Counted from the stretch's first letter, positions 18,998 through 31,217 are shown. The stretch is DNA of 64,000 nucleotides from Amphibacillus xylanus NBRC 15112 (GCF_000307165.1 NC_018704.1:682001-746000), one strand, 5' to 3'. A program made the numbers and translations. Notes: generated by a model from the sequence alone, not told the origin.

Positions 18998-19040
18998 GTT
19001 TGTCTATTTATATTTTCATCTTTTATGAAGTTCGTTCAAG

Positions 19041-19580
19041 TATGCGGAAATGCACACAAGTTTTCGAAAATGCACACAAGTTCGCTGAAATACACACAAG
19101 TTTATGAAAATACACACAAGTTTGCTGAAATACACACAAGTTTATGAAAATGCACACAAGTTCGCGGAAATACACACAAGTTTTCGAAAATGCACACAAG
19201 TTCGCTGAAATACACACAAGTTCGCTGAAATACACACAAGTTTTCGAAAATACACACAAGTTCGCTGAAATACACACAAGTTTTCGAAAATACACACAAG
19301 TTCGCTGAAATACACACAAGTTCGCTGAAATACACACAAGTTTTCGAAAATGCACACAAGTTCGCTGAAATACACACAAGTTTATGAAAATGCACACAAG
19401 TTTGCTGAAATACACACAAGTTTTCGAAAATACACACAAGTTCGCTGAAATACACACAAGTTTTCGAAAATACACACAAGTTCGCTGAAATACACACAAG
19501 TTTTCGAAAATACACACAAGTTTCCGGAAATGCACACAAGTTCGCCGAAATACACTCAACTTTTCTAGAATACACTCAAC
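19041..19580 (+). repeat. tandem array, 27 units of exactly 20 bp
   Basis: Units such as TTCGCTGAAATACACACAAG, with first-half variants TTTTCGAA, TTTATGAA and TTTGCTGA, and a nearly constant second half AATACACACAAG or AATGCACACAAG. The last two units have ACTCAAC. There are no spacers, so it is not a CRISPR. The minus strand is open in all three frames, only because 20-bp units without TAA/TAG/TGA repeat. Confidence 0.95.
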
Positions 19581-19850
19581 TTCAACTTTTAAAACAGAAA
19601 AATATAACGGCTTCTTCATGTCAGAGGTGGGTTTTGTCCTGTTCTCTTTTAATTGGCATTAATTTTTATTAAATCAAATCATCAACTTTTGCGATCACAA
19701 ATTATCGACTGATAAAATGGAAAAGTCAAACGCAAAACTGCTTACATATGGTATAGTTAAAATAATAGAAATTTTTGCAGAAAAATGCTAATGATGTCAC
19801 TTCAAATTATTAATGATTTTATTAGAGTGTTTAGTTGGGGGTTGTAAGAG

Positions 19851-21029
19851 ATGGAAAATTGGTTGCTTGAAATGGCTAAAGCATTTGTACGGCTGTTGTT
19901 AAATCCATTATTATATTGGTTTATTTTACTTACCTTATTTGCATCCCTATATCGAATTAAATGTGAGCGGAAATACTTCGGAAGAAAAATTTATCCATTG
20001 TTTGATGAATGGTATGGTCAACGGTTTAGAGGACTATTATTTGGACTGATTATTTCTATTTGTTTAGCTATTTTAGGAGTTGGCATTCATCCGTTAATGC
20101 TTGCAGGCGTTACTTGTTTCACAATTTTATTCACACTTAGCCGACGCTTTACTTGGCTTTCAAGTGCATACACTTTTGGCTTTACCGCCATTGTTTTATT
20201 ATTTTTGCCTTATTATCAGTCTTACTTACCTACAGTATTACAACATGACTTAACACAAATGGATTGGGTTGTATTTACGACATTAATGGGTCTCTTTCTC
20301 ATTATTGAATCACTTATGATAAGCTCTGTTCGAAGTGATCAAACTTTCCCAGAGTTATTTACTAGCCCTAGAGGAAAGGTTGTTGGGTTACACAGGTTGA
20401 AGAAGCTCTCATTCATTCCATTACTATTGATTTGGCCAATCGGCTCATTAACAATTACATCTAACTGGTGGCCGGTATTTGAGTGGAATGAGATGCCATT
20501 TGGATTAATCATTTTTCCGATAATTATCGGCTTTGACTTTACAGTTGGATCAGGATTACCTACAAAAGCTGCAAAACGATATAGTGAGTACCCTTTATTA
20601 TTAGGCTTATTAGTTGTAGCAATTTCGTTAATGAGCTATTATGTTCATGTTTTATCGTTAGTAAGTGTGATTGTTGCAGTTGTAGGTCATGAGTTTATTA
20701 GTTATCGCTTTAAAATTAAAGATCAACAACAACCATATTTATTTACGCCACTACCAGAGGGGTTAAGAGTTTTAGCAATATTACCAAGTACACCAGCAGT
20801 TGAACTAGGATTGATCCCAGGTGATACAATTAAAAGAGTCAATGGACAAGACGTTTCAACGCCTAGAGAGTTTTATCAAGCACTGCATATTAATCGAGCT
20901 TTTTGTCGGTTAGAAGTTATTGATGATCGTGGTGAAGTGCGATTTGCTCAGCGTGCCTTTTATCAAGGTGAACATCATGAGCTAGGTGTCATCTTTATCG
21001 AAAGTCACGAAGATAGAATGGCAACATAA
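19851..21029 (+). CDS. minJ: MinJ, cell-division topology protein with PDZ domain
   Basis: 392 residues, close to B. subtilis MinJ. About eight membrane helices fill residues 10-275, and a cytoplasmic PDZ domain forms the C-terminus (about 290-370: RVLAILPSTPAVELGLIPGD TIKRVNGQDVS). MinJ links DivIVA to MinD to place division inhibitor at the poles and septa. The position after ctpB is the B. subtilis arrangement, here separated by the repeat element. swrA, its neighbour there, is not seen. Confidence 0.85.
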   Translation: MENWLLEMAKAFVRLLLNPLLYWFILLTLFASLYRIKCERKYFGRKIYPLFDEWYGQRFRGLLFGLIISICLAILGVGIHPLMLAGVTCFTILFTLSRRFTWLSSAYTFGFTAIVLLFLPYYQSYLPTVLQHDLTQMDWVVFTTLMGLFLIIESLMISSVRSDQTFPELFTSPRGKVVGLHRLKKLSFIPLLLIWPIGSLTITSNWWPVFEWNEMPFGLIIFPIIIGFDFTVGSGLPTKAAKRYSEYPLLLGLLVVAISLMSYYVHVLSLVSVIVAVVGHEFISYRFKIKDQQQPYLFTPLPEGLRVLAILPSTPAVELGLIPGDTIKRVNGQDVSTPREFYQALHINRAFCRLEVIDDRGEVRFAQRAFYQGEHHELGVIFIESHEDRMAT

Positions 21030-21161
21030 AGCTTAATTCGGCAAAATCTGCATAATTATTACCCAGGAAATAATAGATTACTGTCAATTGGTGCTGAATT
21101 AAGTAAGCTATAGAATAACAGTGCTATGTAAATTAAACATTTATATAAAAATTATTATAAG

Positions 21162-21198
21162 AAAACAGGAGTCCAAGCATGAATAGGACTCCTGTTTT
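21162..21198. terminator. bidirectional terminator between minJ and the helicase gene
   Basis: A perfect 13-bp stem (AAAACAGGAGTCC with GGACTCCTGTTTT) lies between two convergent genes, with T-rich sequence on both sides. Confidence 0.9.
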
Positions 21199-21203
21199 AC
21201 ATT

Positions 21204-24200
21204 TTATTGTTCAAAGGTTAATAGTTCTCTTAATTCTTTTTCATTTAGTGAAGAGAGTAGTGTTTCGCCTGGTTGGATAATTTCATCAACCAATTTTCGT
21301 TTACGTTCTTGAAGTTGGAAAATCTTTTCTTCAATTGTCCCTTGAGTAATGAGACGAATCACTTCTACCTTCTTAGTTTGACCGATTCGGTGTGCTCGGC
21401 CTGCTGCTTGTGCTTCAACTGCTGGATTCCACCATAGGTCGAACAGAATCACAGTATCTGCTCCTGTTAAGTTTAGTCCAGTCCCACCAGCTTTTAATGA
21501 AATAATGAAAATCTCACGTTCACCATTATTAAATGCCTCAGCCATTTCGACACGATCTTTAAGTGGTGTTTGTCCATCTAAATAAAATGATTGATAGCGT
21601 TGTTTATTAAGTTCTTTTTCAATGATTTTCAACATACTTGAAAACTGTGAAAAAATAAGGACGCGGCGATTTTCGGCACGTAGCTGTTCAATCATCGTCA
21701 TAAGTAATTCTAACTTGCCAGATTCCCCTTGGTAATTTTCTAAAAACAGGCTTGGATGACAACAGATTTGTCTTAACCTAGTAAGCCCAGCAAGGATTTC
21801 AATTTTTTCTTGATTAAATTGATTAGCGTCGACAACAGCATCTAGTTGTTGTTCAATTCTTTCAAGGTAGGCAAGATATACTTGTTTTTGTTCTTTTGTT
21901 AATTCGCTATATTGCTCAAATTCAATTTTCTCAGGTAAATCTGGTAATACATCTGTTTTCAGACGACGTAAAATAAATGGTTTAGTAATTTTCCTAATAT
22001 AATCATTTGGATATTGAATAAATTCTTTTTTAGGACCGAGGAAGCCAGGTGAAATCGTTTGGAAGATTGACCATAACTCCTCTAGTCGATTTTCAATAGG
22101 TGTTCCACTTAATGCAAACCGCTGTTTTGCTTGAATTTGTCGTGTTGCTTTTGCTGTTTGGGTTAAATGATTTTTTATCGCTTGAGCTTCATCGAGAATC
22201 ATCACATCAAAATACATATGCTTGTACAGCTTTACATCTTGACGCAACAATGGATATGAAGTGATCCATACATCAGGTTCATGATTGTCTTTAATAATCG
22301 TCATTCGTTCATCTTTAGTACCAGAAACAACTTTTACAGATAACGTTGGTGCAAACTTTTCAAATTCCTTTTTCCAGTTGTAAATAAGTGAAGCAGGTGC
22401 GATGACGATTGATGGTCCAATCTTTTCAGTTGTTTTCTCACTTAGAATAAAACTAATTGCTTGAATGGTTTTACCAAGCCCCATCTCGTCAGCTAAGATG
22501 CCACCAAGTTGATAACGTGCTAAAGCTTTAAACCATTTAAAACCTGTCACTTGATAATCTCTTAATTGGGCATTTAGCGTTTCTGGAACTTGGTCATCAA
22601 ACTGATCTGGCTGTTTTAATGTCTGTAACAGTTGCTTAAATGTTTCTGAATAGTCTACTTGCGAATCATCGAGTGCATGTTCTAGCTGTAAGCCTTTTGC
22701 TGGTGATAATTCAATACTTGTGCTTGCTAAATCTTTCTTTTTGAAATAAAGTTCATCAGCTAATGATTGAAATGCTTGGAAAGAAGCATCTGTTAATTTG
22801 ATTAAAGCACCATTTTGCAATCGGTGATAGGATTTCTTTTCAACTAATGCTTGAAGTACATTTTGAACATCTTGTTTTGTAATACCGTCGATATTAAACT
22901 GAACATCAAGCATACCTGTGAGTGCATTCACCTCTACACGGGTATCTAGGAAATAATCACGTTCTGCTCTCAGTGTTTCAACTTGATCTGTCATAAACAC
23001 ACTTGTTTGCTCTAGTAATTCAGGTAAGTCATCGTAAATAAACTGATACATTTTTTCCTCGCTAAACAGCCAATATGATTGATTTAATAAACGAAAACCA
23101 CTATTTTTCAATCGAGTCAATAAAGCCTGTTCAGCTTGAAAATCCCTGACTAATACTTGCTCTTGTGCTTGAGTTGTTTGATTAGGGAAGATTTTTTCCT
23201 CTCCGTATTGAAAGACAACAGAGACGTTTAGCGCATCTTTCTTCAAATCAAGGTAGAGCTTAGTTTCAAGTGGTACCTGTTTGATTTGCGTTTCGGCCTC
23301 CTCACTATATTGAACCTCACCGATTGATTCTAACTGAGGTAAGACATAGCCGATAAAATGTGTCATTTTCGCTTTGCTAATTTGATAACTATACTTTTTC
23401 TGATAAGGTAAGATCGTATAAATTTGCTCAATAATTTTCTTTTGCTCTGTCGATAGAAAATAAAATTCATGATCTTTATTTAAAAATTGATAATAGCTTG
23501 AAAACTGATAACTAAACAATGATTGAAAATTAACGATAAAACTACCATCTTCATTCAGAGTAATAGGAAACTTAATTTTCGGTAAGTTTTGTTCGATGTT
23601 TAGTTGATCAATGATTGAATCATCATCTCGAATGATTTCAAATGAGCGTGAGATTAAGTTTTCAAAGAAATCCAAGATTAAGAATGGTGGTAAATTTACA
23701 GAACGCTTATCCACTGTTGGAAAATCAGGTGAATAGAGCTCCTCGTGAGTAATGGCTTCACCAATCATATCGAGCAGTGCTAAATCTATCGCATCAAAAT
23801 AATGATCCTTCGGTTTATAAGAAAATGTTTCAGTAATCTTGTGTACTTCATTAAATTTAATTGCCTTAATAAAGGCAGGTAGTTCTTTTACGATATACAG
23901 TTGATTCTCGCCAACCTTTAATTGAAGTTCATAATAAGTATCCTTTAACACACGATGACGCTTTTCCTCTAGTTGATAATGAAGCTTTAATTGCGTTTCT
24001 TTTGTAATCAACCCGGTTTGTTCTGTTTCAAACATATCAATCATCCGTAGTGGGAAAGGATCCGTCACTTCGGTCGTGTTTTGCTCAGGAAAGAATGTTG
24101 TTGACGAATTATGCTTCGTAATTGCCAATAATACAGCTGCAATATGCTTACATGTATAATGGGTTTGATAAGCAGAACAATCACACTTGGCTTCTAAATC

Positions 24201-24392
24201 ATCATCTTCAAAGAAAAAGATACTCACTTGATATAGATTGCCACCTTTCACAGTAGCTTGCCAAGAGTTAATCATTTGATTATATGTTAATTTAGTTACA
24301 CGGCCTTTTTTATATAAATCGACACCACGCCTGAAAAAACGTTGGCCAGTAATTTTTAGGATATCTTGCGTGTCTAAATAAAATTGTGCCAT
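21204..24392 (-). CDS. SWI2/SNF2-type helicase with SWIM zinc finger
   Basis: 1062 residues. A SWIM zinc finger near the N-terminus (CDCSAYQTHYTCKH, about 69-82) is followed by the bacterial SNF2-associated region, then the SNF2 motor: Walker A DEMGLGKTIQ (about 630), DEAQ, LSGTPIENRLEELWS, and the helicase C lobe with LKAGGTGLNLTGAD and GRAHRIGQTKKVE. It is an ATP-dependent DNA or nucleoprotein translocase, similar to B. subtilis YwqA but longer. Its exact role is not established. It is transcribed against its neighbours as a single gene. Confidence 0.9.
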   Translation of the reverse strand: MAQFYLDTQDILKITGQRFFRRGVDLYKKGRVTKLTYNQMINSWQATVKGGNLYQVSIFFFEDDDLEAKCDCSAYQTHYTCKHIAAVLLAITKHNSSTTFFPEQNTTEVTDPFPLRMIDMFETEQTGLITKETQLKLHYQLEEKRHRVLKDTYYELQLKVGENQLYIVKELPAFIKAIKFNEVHKITETFSYKPKDHYFDAIDLALLDMIGEAITHEELYSPDFPTVDKRSVNLPPFLILDFFENLISRSFEIIRDDDSIIDQLNIEQNLPKIKFPITLNEDGSFIVNFQSLFSYQFSSYYQFLNKDHEFYFLSTEQKKIIEQIYTILPYQKKYSYQISKAKMTHFIGYVLPQLESIGEVQYSEEAETQIKQVPLETKLYLDLKKDALNVSVVFQYGEEKIFPNQTTQAQEQVLVRDFQAEQALLTRLKNSGFRLLNQSYWLFSEEKMYQFIYDDLPELLEQTSVFMTDQVETLRAERDYFLDTRVEVNALTGMLDVQFNIDGITKQDVQNVLQALVEKKSYHRLQNGALIKLTDASFQAFQSLADELYFKKKDLASTSIELSPAKGLQLEHALDDSQVDYSETFKQLLQTLKQPDQFDDQVPETLNAQLRDYQVTGFKWFKALARYQLGGILADEMGLGKTIQAISFILSEKTTEKIGPSIVIAPASLIYNWKKEFEKFAPTLSVKVVSGTKDERMTIIKDNHEPDVWITSYPLLRQDVKLYKHMYFDVMILDEAQAIKNHLTQTAKATRQIQAKQRFALSGTPIENRLEELWSIFQTISPGFLGPKKEFIQYPNDYIRKITKPFILRRLKTDVLPDLPEKIEFEQYSELTKEQKQVYLAYLERIEQQLDAVVDANQFNQEKIEILAGLTRLRQICCHPSLFLENYQGESGKLELLMTMIEQLRAENRRVLIFSQFSSMLKIIEKELNKQRYQSFYLDGQTPLKDRVEMAEAFNNGEREIFIISLKAGGTGLNLTGADTVILFDLWWNPAVEAQAAGRAHRIGQTKKVEVIRLITQGTIEEKIFQLQERKRKLVDEIIQPGETLLSSLNEKELRELLTFEQ

Positions 24393-24541
24393 AATCTGCT
24401 CCTTAAGAAATTCTATCCCTTTATTATAGCAAAACTAAGATATGAAAGCTTGATGAATTAGAACTAATTAGAAATTGACATTAATAATCATCATGTGCTA
24501 TTTTCAATTACGACAAATTAAAAGGGTTAGAGGGTTAATAA

Positions 24542-26128
24542 ATGAAACTAACAGAAGAAATTAATAAACGAAAAACATTTGCGATTATTTCACACCCCGA
24601 TGCGGGTAAAACGACGATGACAGAGAAGTTATTGCTATTTGGCCAGCAAATTCGTTCTGCAGGAACTGTAAAAGGTAAGAAATCAGGGAAGTTTGCGACA
24701 TCGGATTGGATGGAAATTGAGAAACAGCGAGGTATTTCAGTTACATCGAGTGTGATGAATTTTGCTTATCAAGGGTATCACGTCAATATTCTTGATACAC
24801 CAGGGCATGAGGATTTCAGTGAGGACACGTATCGAACGTTAACAGCAGTTGATAGTGTTATTATGATTATTGATGCGACAAAAGGGATTGAACCACAAAC
24901 GATTAAATTGTTTAAAGTTTGTAAGATGCGCGGTATTCCTATTTTTACATTTATCAACAAACTTGACCGTGAGGGTCGGGATCCATTTGAATTGTTAGAG
25001 CAAATTGAAGATGTGTTAGAAATTGAGACATATCCAATGAATTGGCCAGCAGGTATGGGCAAACGATTCTTAGGGATTTTTGATCGTTATCATAAACAAT
25101 TTGTTCGCTTTAAAGGTAATGAGGAAGAGGAGTATATTCCATATGCTGATTTAGATAAGGACAGCTACCTTGATTTGACTGAACAGCCTATGTATCAAGA
25201 AACTTTAGAAGAGTTGGCATTACTTGACGAAGCAGGTGATCCGTTTTCACTTGATCGTGTAATGATCGGGGAACAGACACCGGTATTTTTCGGAAGTGCG
25301 CTAGCTCCATTTGGTGTTGAAGTATTTTTTAATACATTTGTTAAAATGGCACCAAGCCCTAAACCAAGAAAAACCGCTGATAAAATTATTCAACCAGATT
25401 ACGATGCTTTCTCAGGCTATATATTTAAAATTCAAGCAAATATGAACCCAGCTCACCGAGACCGTATTGCATTTTTAAGAGTTTGTTCAGGTCGGTTTGA
25501 ACGAGGGATGTCGGTTAAATTATCGCGAACAGACAAGACGATTAAGTTAAATCAAACGCAGCAGTTCTTAGCAGCTTCACGTGAAACCGTTGATGTTGCA
25601 TATCCAGGTGATATTATCGGTATTTATGATCCAGGATATTATCGAATCGGTGATACGTTAACTGATAGTAAAGAACCGATTCAATATGATGAATTACCAC
25701 AATTCCCACCGGATTTATTTAAACGAGTGACAGCTAAAAACGTAATGAAATCAAAGCAATTTAAAAAAGGTCTTGATCAGCTTGTCCAAGAGGGAGCGAT
25801 TCAGCTATTTACTGGTCACCCGTACGAAACATTAATTATTGGTGCTGTTGGGGAGCTACAATATCAAGTGTTTGAACATCGAATGAAACACGAGTATAAT
25901 GTAGAAGTGCAATTAGAGTCAATTGGAGAGCGGATTCCAAGATGGCTTGATCAGAAAGAAGTTGACGTTAAATTATTTGACGAGCGAAATATGCTCGTTA
26001 AAGATCGAGAAGGTCAGTTCTTAGTATTATTTAAAAATGAATTTGCTTTGAATTGGTTTAAAGATAAACATAAAGAGATTGACTTAATTGATTTATTTGA
26101 AGTTAATCAATACAATCAATCGTATTAA
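24542..26128 (+). CDS. prfC: peptide chain release factor 3
   Basis: 528 residues. A translation GTPase with G1 [12 protein letters not shown] (about 18-29), switch [15 protein letters not shown]4 NKLDREG, an EF-Tu-like domain 2 and the RF3 C-terminal domain. The [20 protein letters not shown] segment is specific to RF3. It removes RF1 or RF2 from the ribosome after release. It stands alone, with a weak ribosome site gttagaggg. Confidence 0.95.
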   Translation: MKLTEEINKRKTFAIISHPDAGKTTMTEKLLLFGQQIRSAGTVKGKKSGKFATSDWMEIEKQRGISVTSSVMNFAYQGYHVNILDTPGHEDFSEDTYRTLTAVDSVIMIIDATKGIEPQTIKLFKVCKMRGIPIFTFINKLDREGRDPFELLEQIEDVLEIETYPMNWPAGMGKRFLGIFDRYHKQFVRFKGNEEEEYIPYADLDKDSYLDLTEQPMYQETLEELALLDEAGDPFSLDRVMIGEQTPVFFGSALAPFGVEVFFNTFVKMAPSPKPRKTADKIIQPDYDAFSGYIFKIQANMNPAHRDRIAFLRVCSGRFERGMSVKLSRTDKTIKLNQTQQFLAASRETVDVAYPGDIIGIYDPGYYRIGDTLTDSKEPIQYDELPQFPPDLFKRVTAKNVMKSKQFKKGLDQLVQEGAIQLFTGHPYETLIIGAVGELQYQVFEHRMKHEYNVEVQLESIGERIPRWLDQKEVDVKLFDERNMLVKDREGQFLVLFKNEFALNWFKDKHKEIDLIDLFEVNQYNQSY

Positions 26129-26170
26129 GAAGGATTTGTCGTTTTAGACATTGAATTTCTGATTAAACTA

Positions 26171-26200
26171 AAAACTTGAGGACACATCCTCAAGTTTTTT
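26171..26200 (+). terminator. terminator of prfC
   Basis: AAAACTTGAGGA pairs with TCCTCAAGTTTT around a 4-base loop, followed by T residues. Confidence 0.92.
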
Positions 26201-26258
26201 CTAAATGTAAGCAAATTCGATTGATAATTATATTTTAATAAATAAACTCAAGGGATAG

Positions 26259-26298
26259 CGAATATTTGTTCGCATTTATGAGTGTTTTCTTGTATAAT
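26259..26298 (+). promoter_or_regulatory. LexA (SOS) box over the uvrBA promoter
   Basis: CGAATATTTGTTCG (26259-26272) is a dyad close to the Bacillus LexA/DinR box (CGAACRNRYGTTYC). It overlaps a weak -35 (TTCGCA, 26269-26274), with TATAAT at 26293-26298 after an 18-base spacer. LexA bound here would block uvrB and uvrA until DNA damage. Confidence 0.8.
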
Positions 26299-26346
26299 AA
26301 AAAAGGTATAAACAATGATAATAAAGATAGAATGGAGGCGTGAAGG

Positions 26347-28329
26347 ATGGGACAACAATTTGATTTGATCTCTAGTTATAAACCTCAAGGTGATCAACCA
26401 CGAGCAATTAAAGAACTTGTGCAAGGTATTAGGGATAATAAGCGCGCGCAGACACTACTTGGTGCAACAGGAACAGGGAAAACATTCACTGTATCAAATG
26501 TTATAAATGAAATTAATAAACCAACTTTAGTCATCGCACACAATAAAACGTTAGCGGGACAATTGTATAGTGAATTTAAAGAATTTTTTCCGAATAATGC
26601 AGTCGAATATTTTGTCAGTTATTATGATTACTACCAACCAGAAGCCTATGTTCCGTCAACAGATACCTTTATAGAGAAAGATGCAAGTATTAATGATGAA
26701 ATTGATAAATTACGTCACTCAGCAACGTCAGCTCTATTCGAGCGTCAGGATGTATTAATCGTTGCGAGTGTGTCTTGTATATATGGATTAGGTTCACCAG
26801 AAGAATATAAGAATCAAGTGCTATCTTTACGAGTTAATATGGAAAAGGAACGTGACCAATTATTGCGTGACCTCGTAGATATTCAATATGCACGTAACGA
26901 TATTGATTTTCAACGTGGTACATTTAGAGTACGTGGTGATTCGATTGAAATTATTCCTGCTTCAAGAGAAGAACATTGTGTTCGAATTGAGTTTTTCGGT
27001 GACGAGATTGATCGGATTCGAGAAGTTGATGCATTAACAGGTGAAATTATTGGTGATCGTGAGCACGTTGCGATTTTCCCGGCATCACACTTCGTAACTG
27101 GAGAAGATAAATTAAAAAAAGCGATGGAAAATATTGAAATTGAATTAGAAGAACAGTTAAAGTATTTCCGCGATAATAATAAATTGTTAGAAGCTCAGCG
27201 CCTCGAACAACGTACACGCTATGATCTAGAGATGATGGCAGAAATGGGCTTTTGTTCAGGAATTGAAAACTATTCTCGTCACTTAACACTACGAGAACCA
27301 GGCTCGACTCCATATACACTGCTTGATTTCTTCCCTGATGACTTTTTAATCGTCGTCGATGAATCTCATGTTACATTGCCACAAATTCGTGGTATGTATA
27401 ATGGGGACCAGGCTAGGAAACAAGTGCTTGTTGATCACGGTTTTCGTTTGCCATCAGCATTAGATAACCGCCCATTAACATTTGAGGAATTTGAGAAGAA
27501 AGCGCATCAACTTCTATTCGTTTCGGCAACACCGGGACCTTATGAACTAGAGCATACACCAAAAATGGTTGAACAAATTATTCGTCCAACTGGTTTATTA
27601 GATCCAAAAGTTGAAGTACGCCCAATTGATGGTCAAATTGATGATCTTATTAAAGAAATTAATCAACGTGTTGCAAAAAATGAACGGACACTTGTGACAA
27701 CATTAACGAAAAAGATGTCAGAGGATCTGACTGACTATCTCAAGGAAATCGGAATGAAAGTCGCCTATTTACACTCTGAAATAAAGACACTAGAACGAAT
27801 TGAGATTATTCGTGACTTAAGGGTCGGTAAATATGATGTTTTAGTTGGAATTAACTTACTCCGAGAAGGGTTAGATATACCAGAGGTTTCACTCGTTGTC
27901 ATTCTTGATGCCGATAAGGAAGGATTCTTACGTTCTGAACGATCGTTAATTCAAACGATGGGACGAGCGGCACGAAATGCATCTGGTCAAGTAATTATGT
28001 ATGCCGATCGGATCACAGATTCGATGAAAAAAGCAATCGATGAAACGGAGAGACGTCGGAAAATACAACATGCATATAATGTTGAGCATAATATTACACC
28101 GAAAACAATCATTAAAGAGGTTCGCGATGTCATCCGAGCTACAAAGGTTGCCGAAGAAGCATTAGATTCTCCAAAGGAAAAGTTAAATTTATCAGATCTT
28201 TCAAAACAAGAGTTGCATAAAGTGATTGAAAAAATGGAACAAGAAATGAAACAAGCAGCGCGTGAATTAAACTTCGAAAAAGCCGCTGAATTAAGAGACC
28301 TTGTTCTTGAATTGAAAGCGGAAGGATGA
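26347..28329 (+). CDS. uvrB: excinuclease ABC subunit B
   Basis: 660 residues, standard. Walker [11 protein letters not shown] (about 38-47), the beta-hairpin region with [20 protein letters not shown], helicase motifs ending [20 protein letters not shown], and a C-terminal UVR motif (about 620-655) that binds UvrC. UvrB verifies damage and loads UvrC in nucleotide excision repair. Its end overlaps the beginning of the uvrA region, and both follow a LexA box. Confidence 0.98.
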   Translation: MGQQFDLISSYKPQGDQPRAIKELVQGIRDNKRAQTLLGATGTGKTFTVSNVINEINKPTLVIAHNKTLAGQLYSEFKEFFPNNAVEYFVSYYDYYQPEAYVPSTDTFIEKDASINDEIDKLRHSATSALFERQDVLIVASVSCIYGLGSPEEYKNQVLSLRVNMEKERDQLLRDLVDIQYARNDIDFQRGTFRVRGDSIEIIPASREEHCVRIEFFGDEIDRIREVDALTGEIIGDREHVAIFPASHFVTGEDKLKKAMENIEIELEEQLKYFRDNNKLLEAQRLEQRTRYDLEMMAEMGFCSGIENYSRHLTLREPGSTPYTLLDFFPDDFLIVVDESHVTLPQIRGMYNGDQARKQVLVDHGFRLPSALDNRPLTFEEFEKKAHQLLFVSATPGPYELEHTPKMVEQIIRPTGLLDPKVEVRPIDGQIDDLIKEINQRVAKNERTLVTTLTKKMSEDLTDYLKEIGMKVAYLHSEIKTLERIEIIRDLRVGKYDVLVGINLLREGLDIPEVSLVVILDADKEGFLRSERSLIQTMGRAARNASGQVIMYADRITDSMKKAIDETERRRKIQHAYNVEHNITPKTIIKEVRDVIRATKVAEEALDSPKEKLNLSDLSKQELHKVIEKMEQEMKQAARELNFEKAAELRDLVLELKAEG

Positions 28330-28334
28330 GAGTA

Positions 28335-31202
28335 GTGACAAAGAAAACGATCTCTATTAGGGGAGCACGCACACACAACTTAAAAAATATTGATTTAGAC
28401 ATACCAAAAGATCAGCTTGTTGTCTTAACAGGTCTATCAGGTTCTGGAAAATCATCACTTGCTTTTGATACGATTTATGCTGAGGGGCAAAGACGTTATG
28501 TTGAATCACTATCATCGTACGCTCGTCAGTTTTTAGGACAGATGGACAAACCTGACGTTGACTCAATTACAGGACTGTCACCGTCAATTTCAATTGATCA
28601 AAAAACAACAAGCAATAACCCGCGGTCTACTGTTGCAACAGTAACAGAAATATATGATTATTTACGTTTATTATTTGCACGTGTAGGTCGACCAACTTGT
28701 CCTAAACACGGGATTGAAATTACATCACAAACGATTGAGCAAATGGTTGATCGGATCTTAGAATATCCAGAGCGAACGAGATTACAAGTGTTAGCACCAG
28801 TTGTATCGGGACGTAGAGGTGAACACGTTAAATTAATTGATGAGTTAAAAAAAGAAGGTTACATCAGATTACGCGTCGATGGTGAACTTGTTGAAATTGA
28901 AGAAGAAATTAAATTAGAGAAAAATAAAAAACATGATATCGATGTAGTGATTGACCGAATCGTCATTAAAGAAGGTGTAGCAACACGATTATCTGATTCG
29001 CTAGAGGCAGCATTAAAATTAGGAAATGGCCAAGCAATTGTAGATCTAATTGGACAAGAAGAGTTAAGATTTAATGAACATCATGCTTGTCCGATGTGTG
29101 GTTTTTCCATATCTGAATTAGAGCCACGTTTATTTTCATTTAACGCACCTTATGGAGCTTGTGAAAAATGTGATGGTCTAGGTCATAAACTTGAAGTGGA
29201 TGTAGATTTAGTCATTCCAGATAAGAGTTTATCATTAAATGAAGGTGCGATATTAGCTTGGCAGCCGACAAGCTCTCAGTATTATCCGCAGTTACTAGCA
29301 AGTGTTTGTAAACATTATGGAATTGATATGGATACACCTGTTAAAGACTTACCTAAAGCACAATTTGATAAAATTTTACATGGTAGCGGCGATGAGACGA
29401 TTTTCTTTAGCTATGAAAATGACTATGGTATGACAAGAAAAACAGATATCCAATTTGAAGGTGTATTAAATAACATTGCTCGAAGATATCGTGACACTTC
29501 ATCAGACTATATCCGGACTCAAATGGAGAAATATATGGTTGAGAAAGCTTGTAATGCTTGTGATGGTCACCGATTAAATGAACAAGCACGTTCAGTTTTA
29601 ATTAATGGTGAACATATTGGCCAATTTACAAGACGTTCAGTCAAAGAAGGACTTATGTTTTTAAGACAAGCTGAGTTAACAGAAAAAGAAATGGAAATTG
29701 CCCGTTTAATTTTAAATGAAATTGAAGACAGACTTGAATTCTTAGAAAACGTAGGGTTAGATTATTTAACACTAGATCGAATGGCTGGAACACTATCTGG
29801 AGGAGAGGCGCAACGGATTCGTCTAGCGACTCAAATCGGATCAGCATTAACTGGTGTTCTTTATGTTCTTGATGAACCTTCAATTGGTTTACACCAACGA
29901 GATAATTATCGTTTGATTAACACAATGAAGCAAATGCGCGATCTCGGTAATACGTTAATAGTCGTTGAGCATGATGAAGACACGATGCTAGAGGCTGATT
30001 ATATTATTGATATTGGACCGAATGCTGGTGAAAACGGTGGCCAAGTCGTCGCAACAGGTACTCCACAACAGATTATTAAGGAAGCAAAATCGCTTACTGG
30101 ACAGTATTTATCTGGTGAGAAATTCATCCATTTACCGTTAGAGCGTCGTAAGCCAGATGAAAGATACATTGAAGTGATCGGAGCTGCTGAAAATAACCTT
30201 AAAGGAATAGATGTAAAAATTCCGATAGGCCTCTTTACTGCTGTTACTGGTGTATCTGGTTCAGGAAAAAGTAGTTTAGTTAATGAAGTTATGCTAAATA
30301 AATTAGCAACAACCCTAAATAAAGCCCGAAGAAGAGCGGGTAAACATAAGGAAATCAAAGGCTATGAACATTTAGAAAAAGTCATCGATATTGATCAATC
30401 ACCAATCGGTCGAACACCAAGATCAAACCCGGCCACGTATACAGGTGTATTTGATGATATTCGAGATATTTTCACTCAAACAAATGAAGCTAAGGTTCGT
30501 GGATATAAGAAAGGTCGTTTTAGCTTTAATGTTAAAGGTGGCCGTTGTGAAGCATGTCGTGGTGATGGTATAATTAGAATAGAAATGCACTTTTTACCTG
30601 ATGTCTATGTACCATGTGAAGTTTGTGAAGGTAAACGTTATAATCGAGAAACTTTAGAAGTAAAATATAAAGGGAAAAACATTTCTGATATTTTAAATAT
30701 GCGAATCGAAGAAGCATTAGAATTTTTCAAAAATATCCCTAAGATTACTCGGAAATTGCAAACGATTGATGATGTTGGTTTAGGTTATATTCGATTAGGT
30801 CAGCCTGCAACTACTTTATCAGGTGGTGAGGCCCAACGCGTTAAATTAGCGAGTGAATTACACAGACGATCAAATGGAAAAACACTCTATATTTTAGATG
30901 AACCAACAACTGGGCTACACTCAGCAGATATTGAACGTCTGTTAGAAGTACTCCAAAGATTAGTTGAAAGTGGCAACACAGTTGTCGTAATTGAGCATAA
31001 TTTAGACGTGATTAAAGCTGCAGATTATATCGTTGATCTTGGCCCTGAAGGTGGCGATCAAGGTGGAACGATTGTTGCAACGGGAACACCTGAAGAAGTT
31101 GCAGAAGTAGAAAAATCATACACAGGGCATTACTTGAAACCAATTTTAGAACGCGATCGGAAACGGATGGCTGATCTTGTTGAACAAGCTGAAATAAAAT
31201 AA
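28335..31202 (+). CDS. uvrA: excinuclease ABC subunit A
   Basis: About 955 residues. Two ABC ATPase modules: Walker [15 protein letters not shown] near the N-terminus and [14 protein letters not shown] at about 640, signature motifs [12 protein letters not shown] and [12 protein letters not shown], and zinc motifs (CPMCGF..CEKC; CEAC..CEVC). UvrA scans DNA for lesions and delivers UvrB. I prefer the GTG at 28335, 8 bases after gaagga; an ATG at 28326 overlaps the uvrB stop and would add three residues. Confidence 0.97.
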   Translation: MTKKTISIRGARTHNLKNIDLDIPKDQLVVLTGLSGSGKSSLAFDTIYAEGQRRYVESLSSYARQFLGQMDKPDVDSITGLSPSISIDQKTTSNNPRSTVATVTEIYDYLRLLFARVGRPTCPKHGIEITSQTIEQMVDRILEYPERTRLQVLAPVVSGRRGEHVKLIDELKKEGYIRLRVDGELVEIEEEIKLEKNKKHDIDVVIDRIVIKEGVATRLSDSLEAALKLGNGQAIVDLIGQEELRFNEHHACPMCGFSISELEPRLFSFNAPYGACEKCDGLGHKLEVDVDLVIPDKSLSLNEGAILAWQPTSSQYYPQLLASVCKHYGIDMDTPVKDLPKAQFDKILHGSGDETIFFSYENDYGMTRKTDIQFEGVLNNIARRYRDTSSDYIRTQMEKYMVEKACNACDGHRLNEQARSVLINGEHIGQFTRRSVKEGLMFLRQAELTEKEMEIARLILNEIEDRLEFLENVGLDYLTLDRMAGTLSGGEAQRIRLATQIGSALTGVLYVLDEPSIGLHQRDNYRLINTMKQMRDLGNTLIVVEHDEDTMLEADYIIDIGPNAGENGGQVVATGTPQQIIKEAKSLTGQYLSGEKFIHLPLERRKPDERYIEVIGAAENNLKGIDVKIPIGLFTAVTGVSGSGKSSLVNEVMLNKLATTLNKARRRAGKHKEIKGYEHLEKVIDIDQSPIGRTPRSNPATYTGVFDDIRDIFTQTNEAKVRGYKKGRFSFNVKGGRCEACRGDGIIRIEMHFLPDVYVPCEVCEGKRYNRETLEVKYKGKNISDILNMRIEEALEFFKNIPKITRKLQTIDDVGLGYIRLGQPATTLSGGEAQRVKLASELHRRSNGKTLYILDEPTTGLHSADIERLLEVLQRLVESGNTVVVIEHNLDVIKAADYIVDLGPEGGDQGGTIVATGTPEEVAEVEKSYTGHYLKPILERDRKRMADLVEQAEIK

Positions 31203-31217
31203 ACGGGAGAGTGTTAA

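Larger units (their letters stand above)
18919..19647 (+). mobile_element. MITE-like element copy 1 with a 20-bp tandem array
   Basis: 729 bases bounded by imperfect inverted repeats: AGAGGCTGGGACAAAA (18919-18934) and TTTTGTCCTGTTCTCT (19632-19647). Inside are, in order, a strong hairpin (18955-18997), a spacer with TTTGTCTATTTATATTTTC, 27 tandem 20-bp units (19041-19580), and a conserved tail with ACTTTTAAAACAGAAAAAT. No transposase is present. The same parts in the same order occur at 45853-46429 on the other strand, so this is a dispersed family. The left end overlaps the ctpB stop codon, suggesting insertion at the gene end; its hairpin may now act as the ctpB terminator. Confidence 0.75.

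Noticed and set aside
19041-19580. CRISPR array
   Set aside because: Units are directly adjacent, 20 bp, with no unique spacers and no cas genes.
19023-19619. Long overlapping open frames on the minus strand of the first tandem array (up to 198 codons, Cys-rich repeats)
   Set aside because: The 20-bp unit simply lacks stops on that strand in all frames; no ribosome sites, and frames rotate through the repeat. Not believed to be coding.
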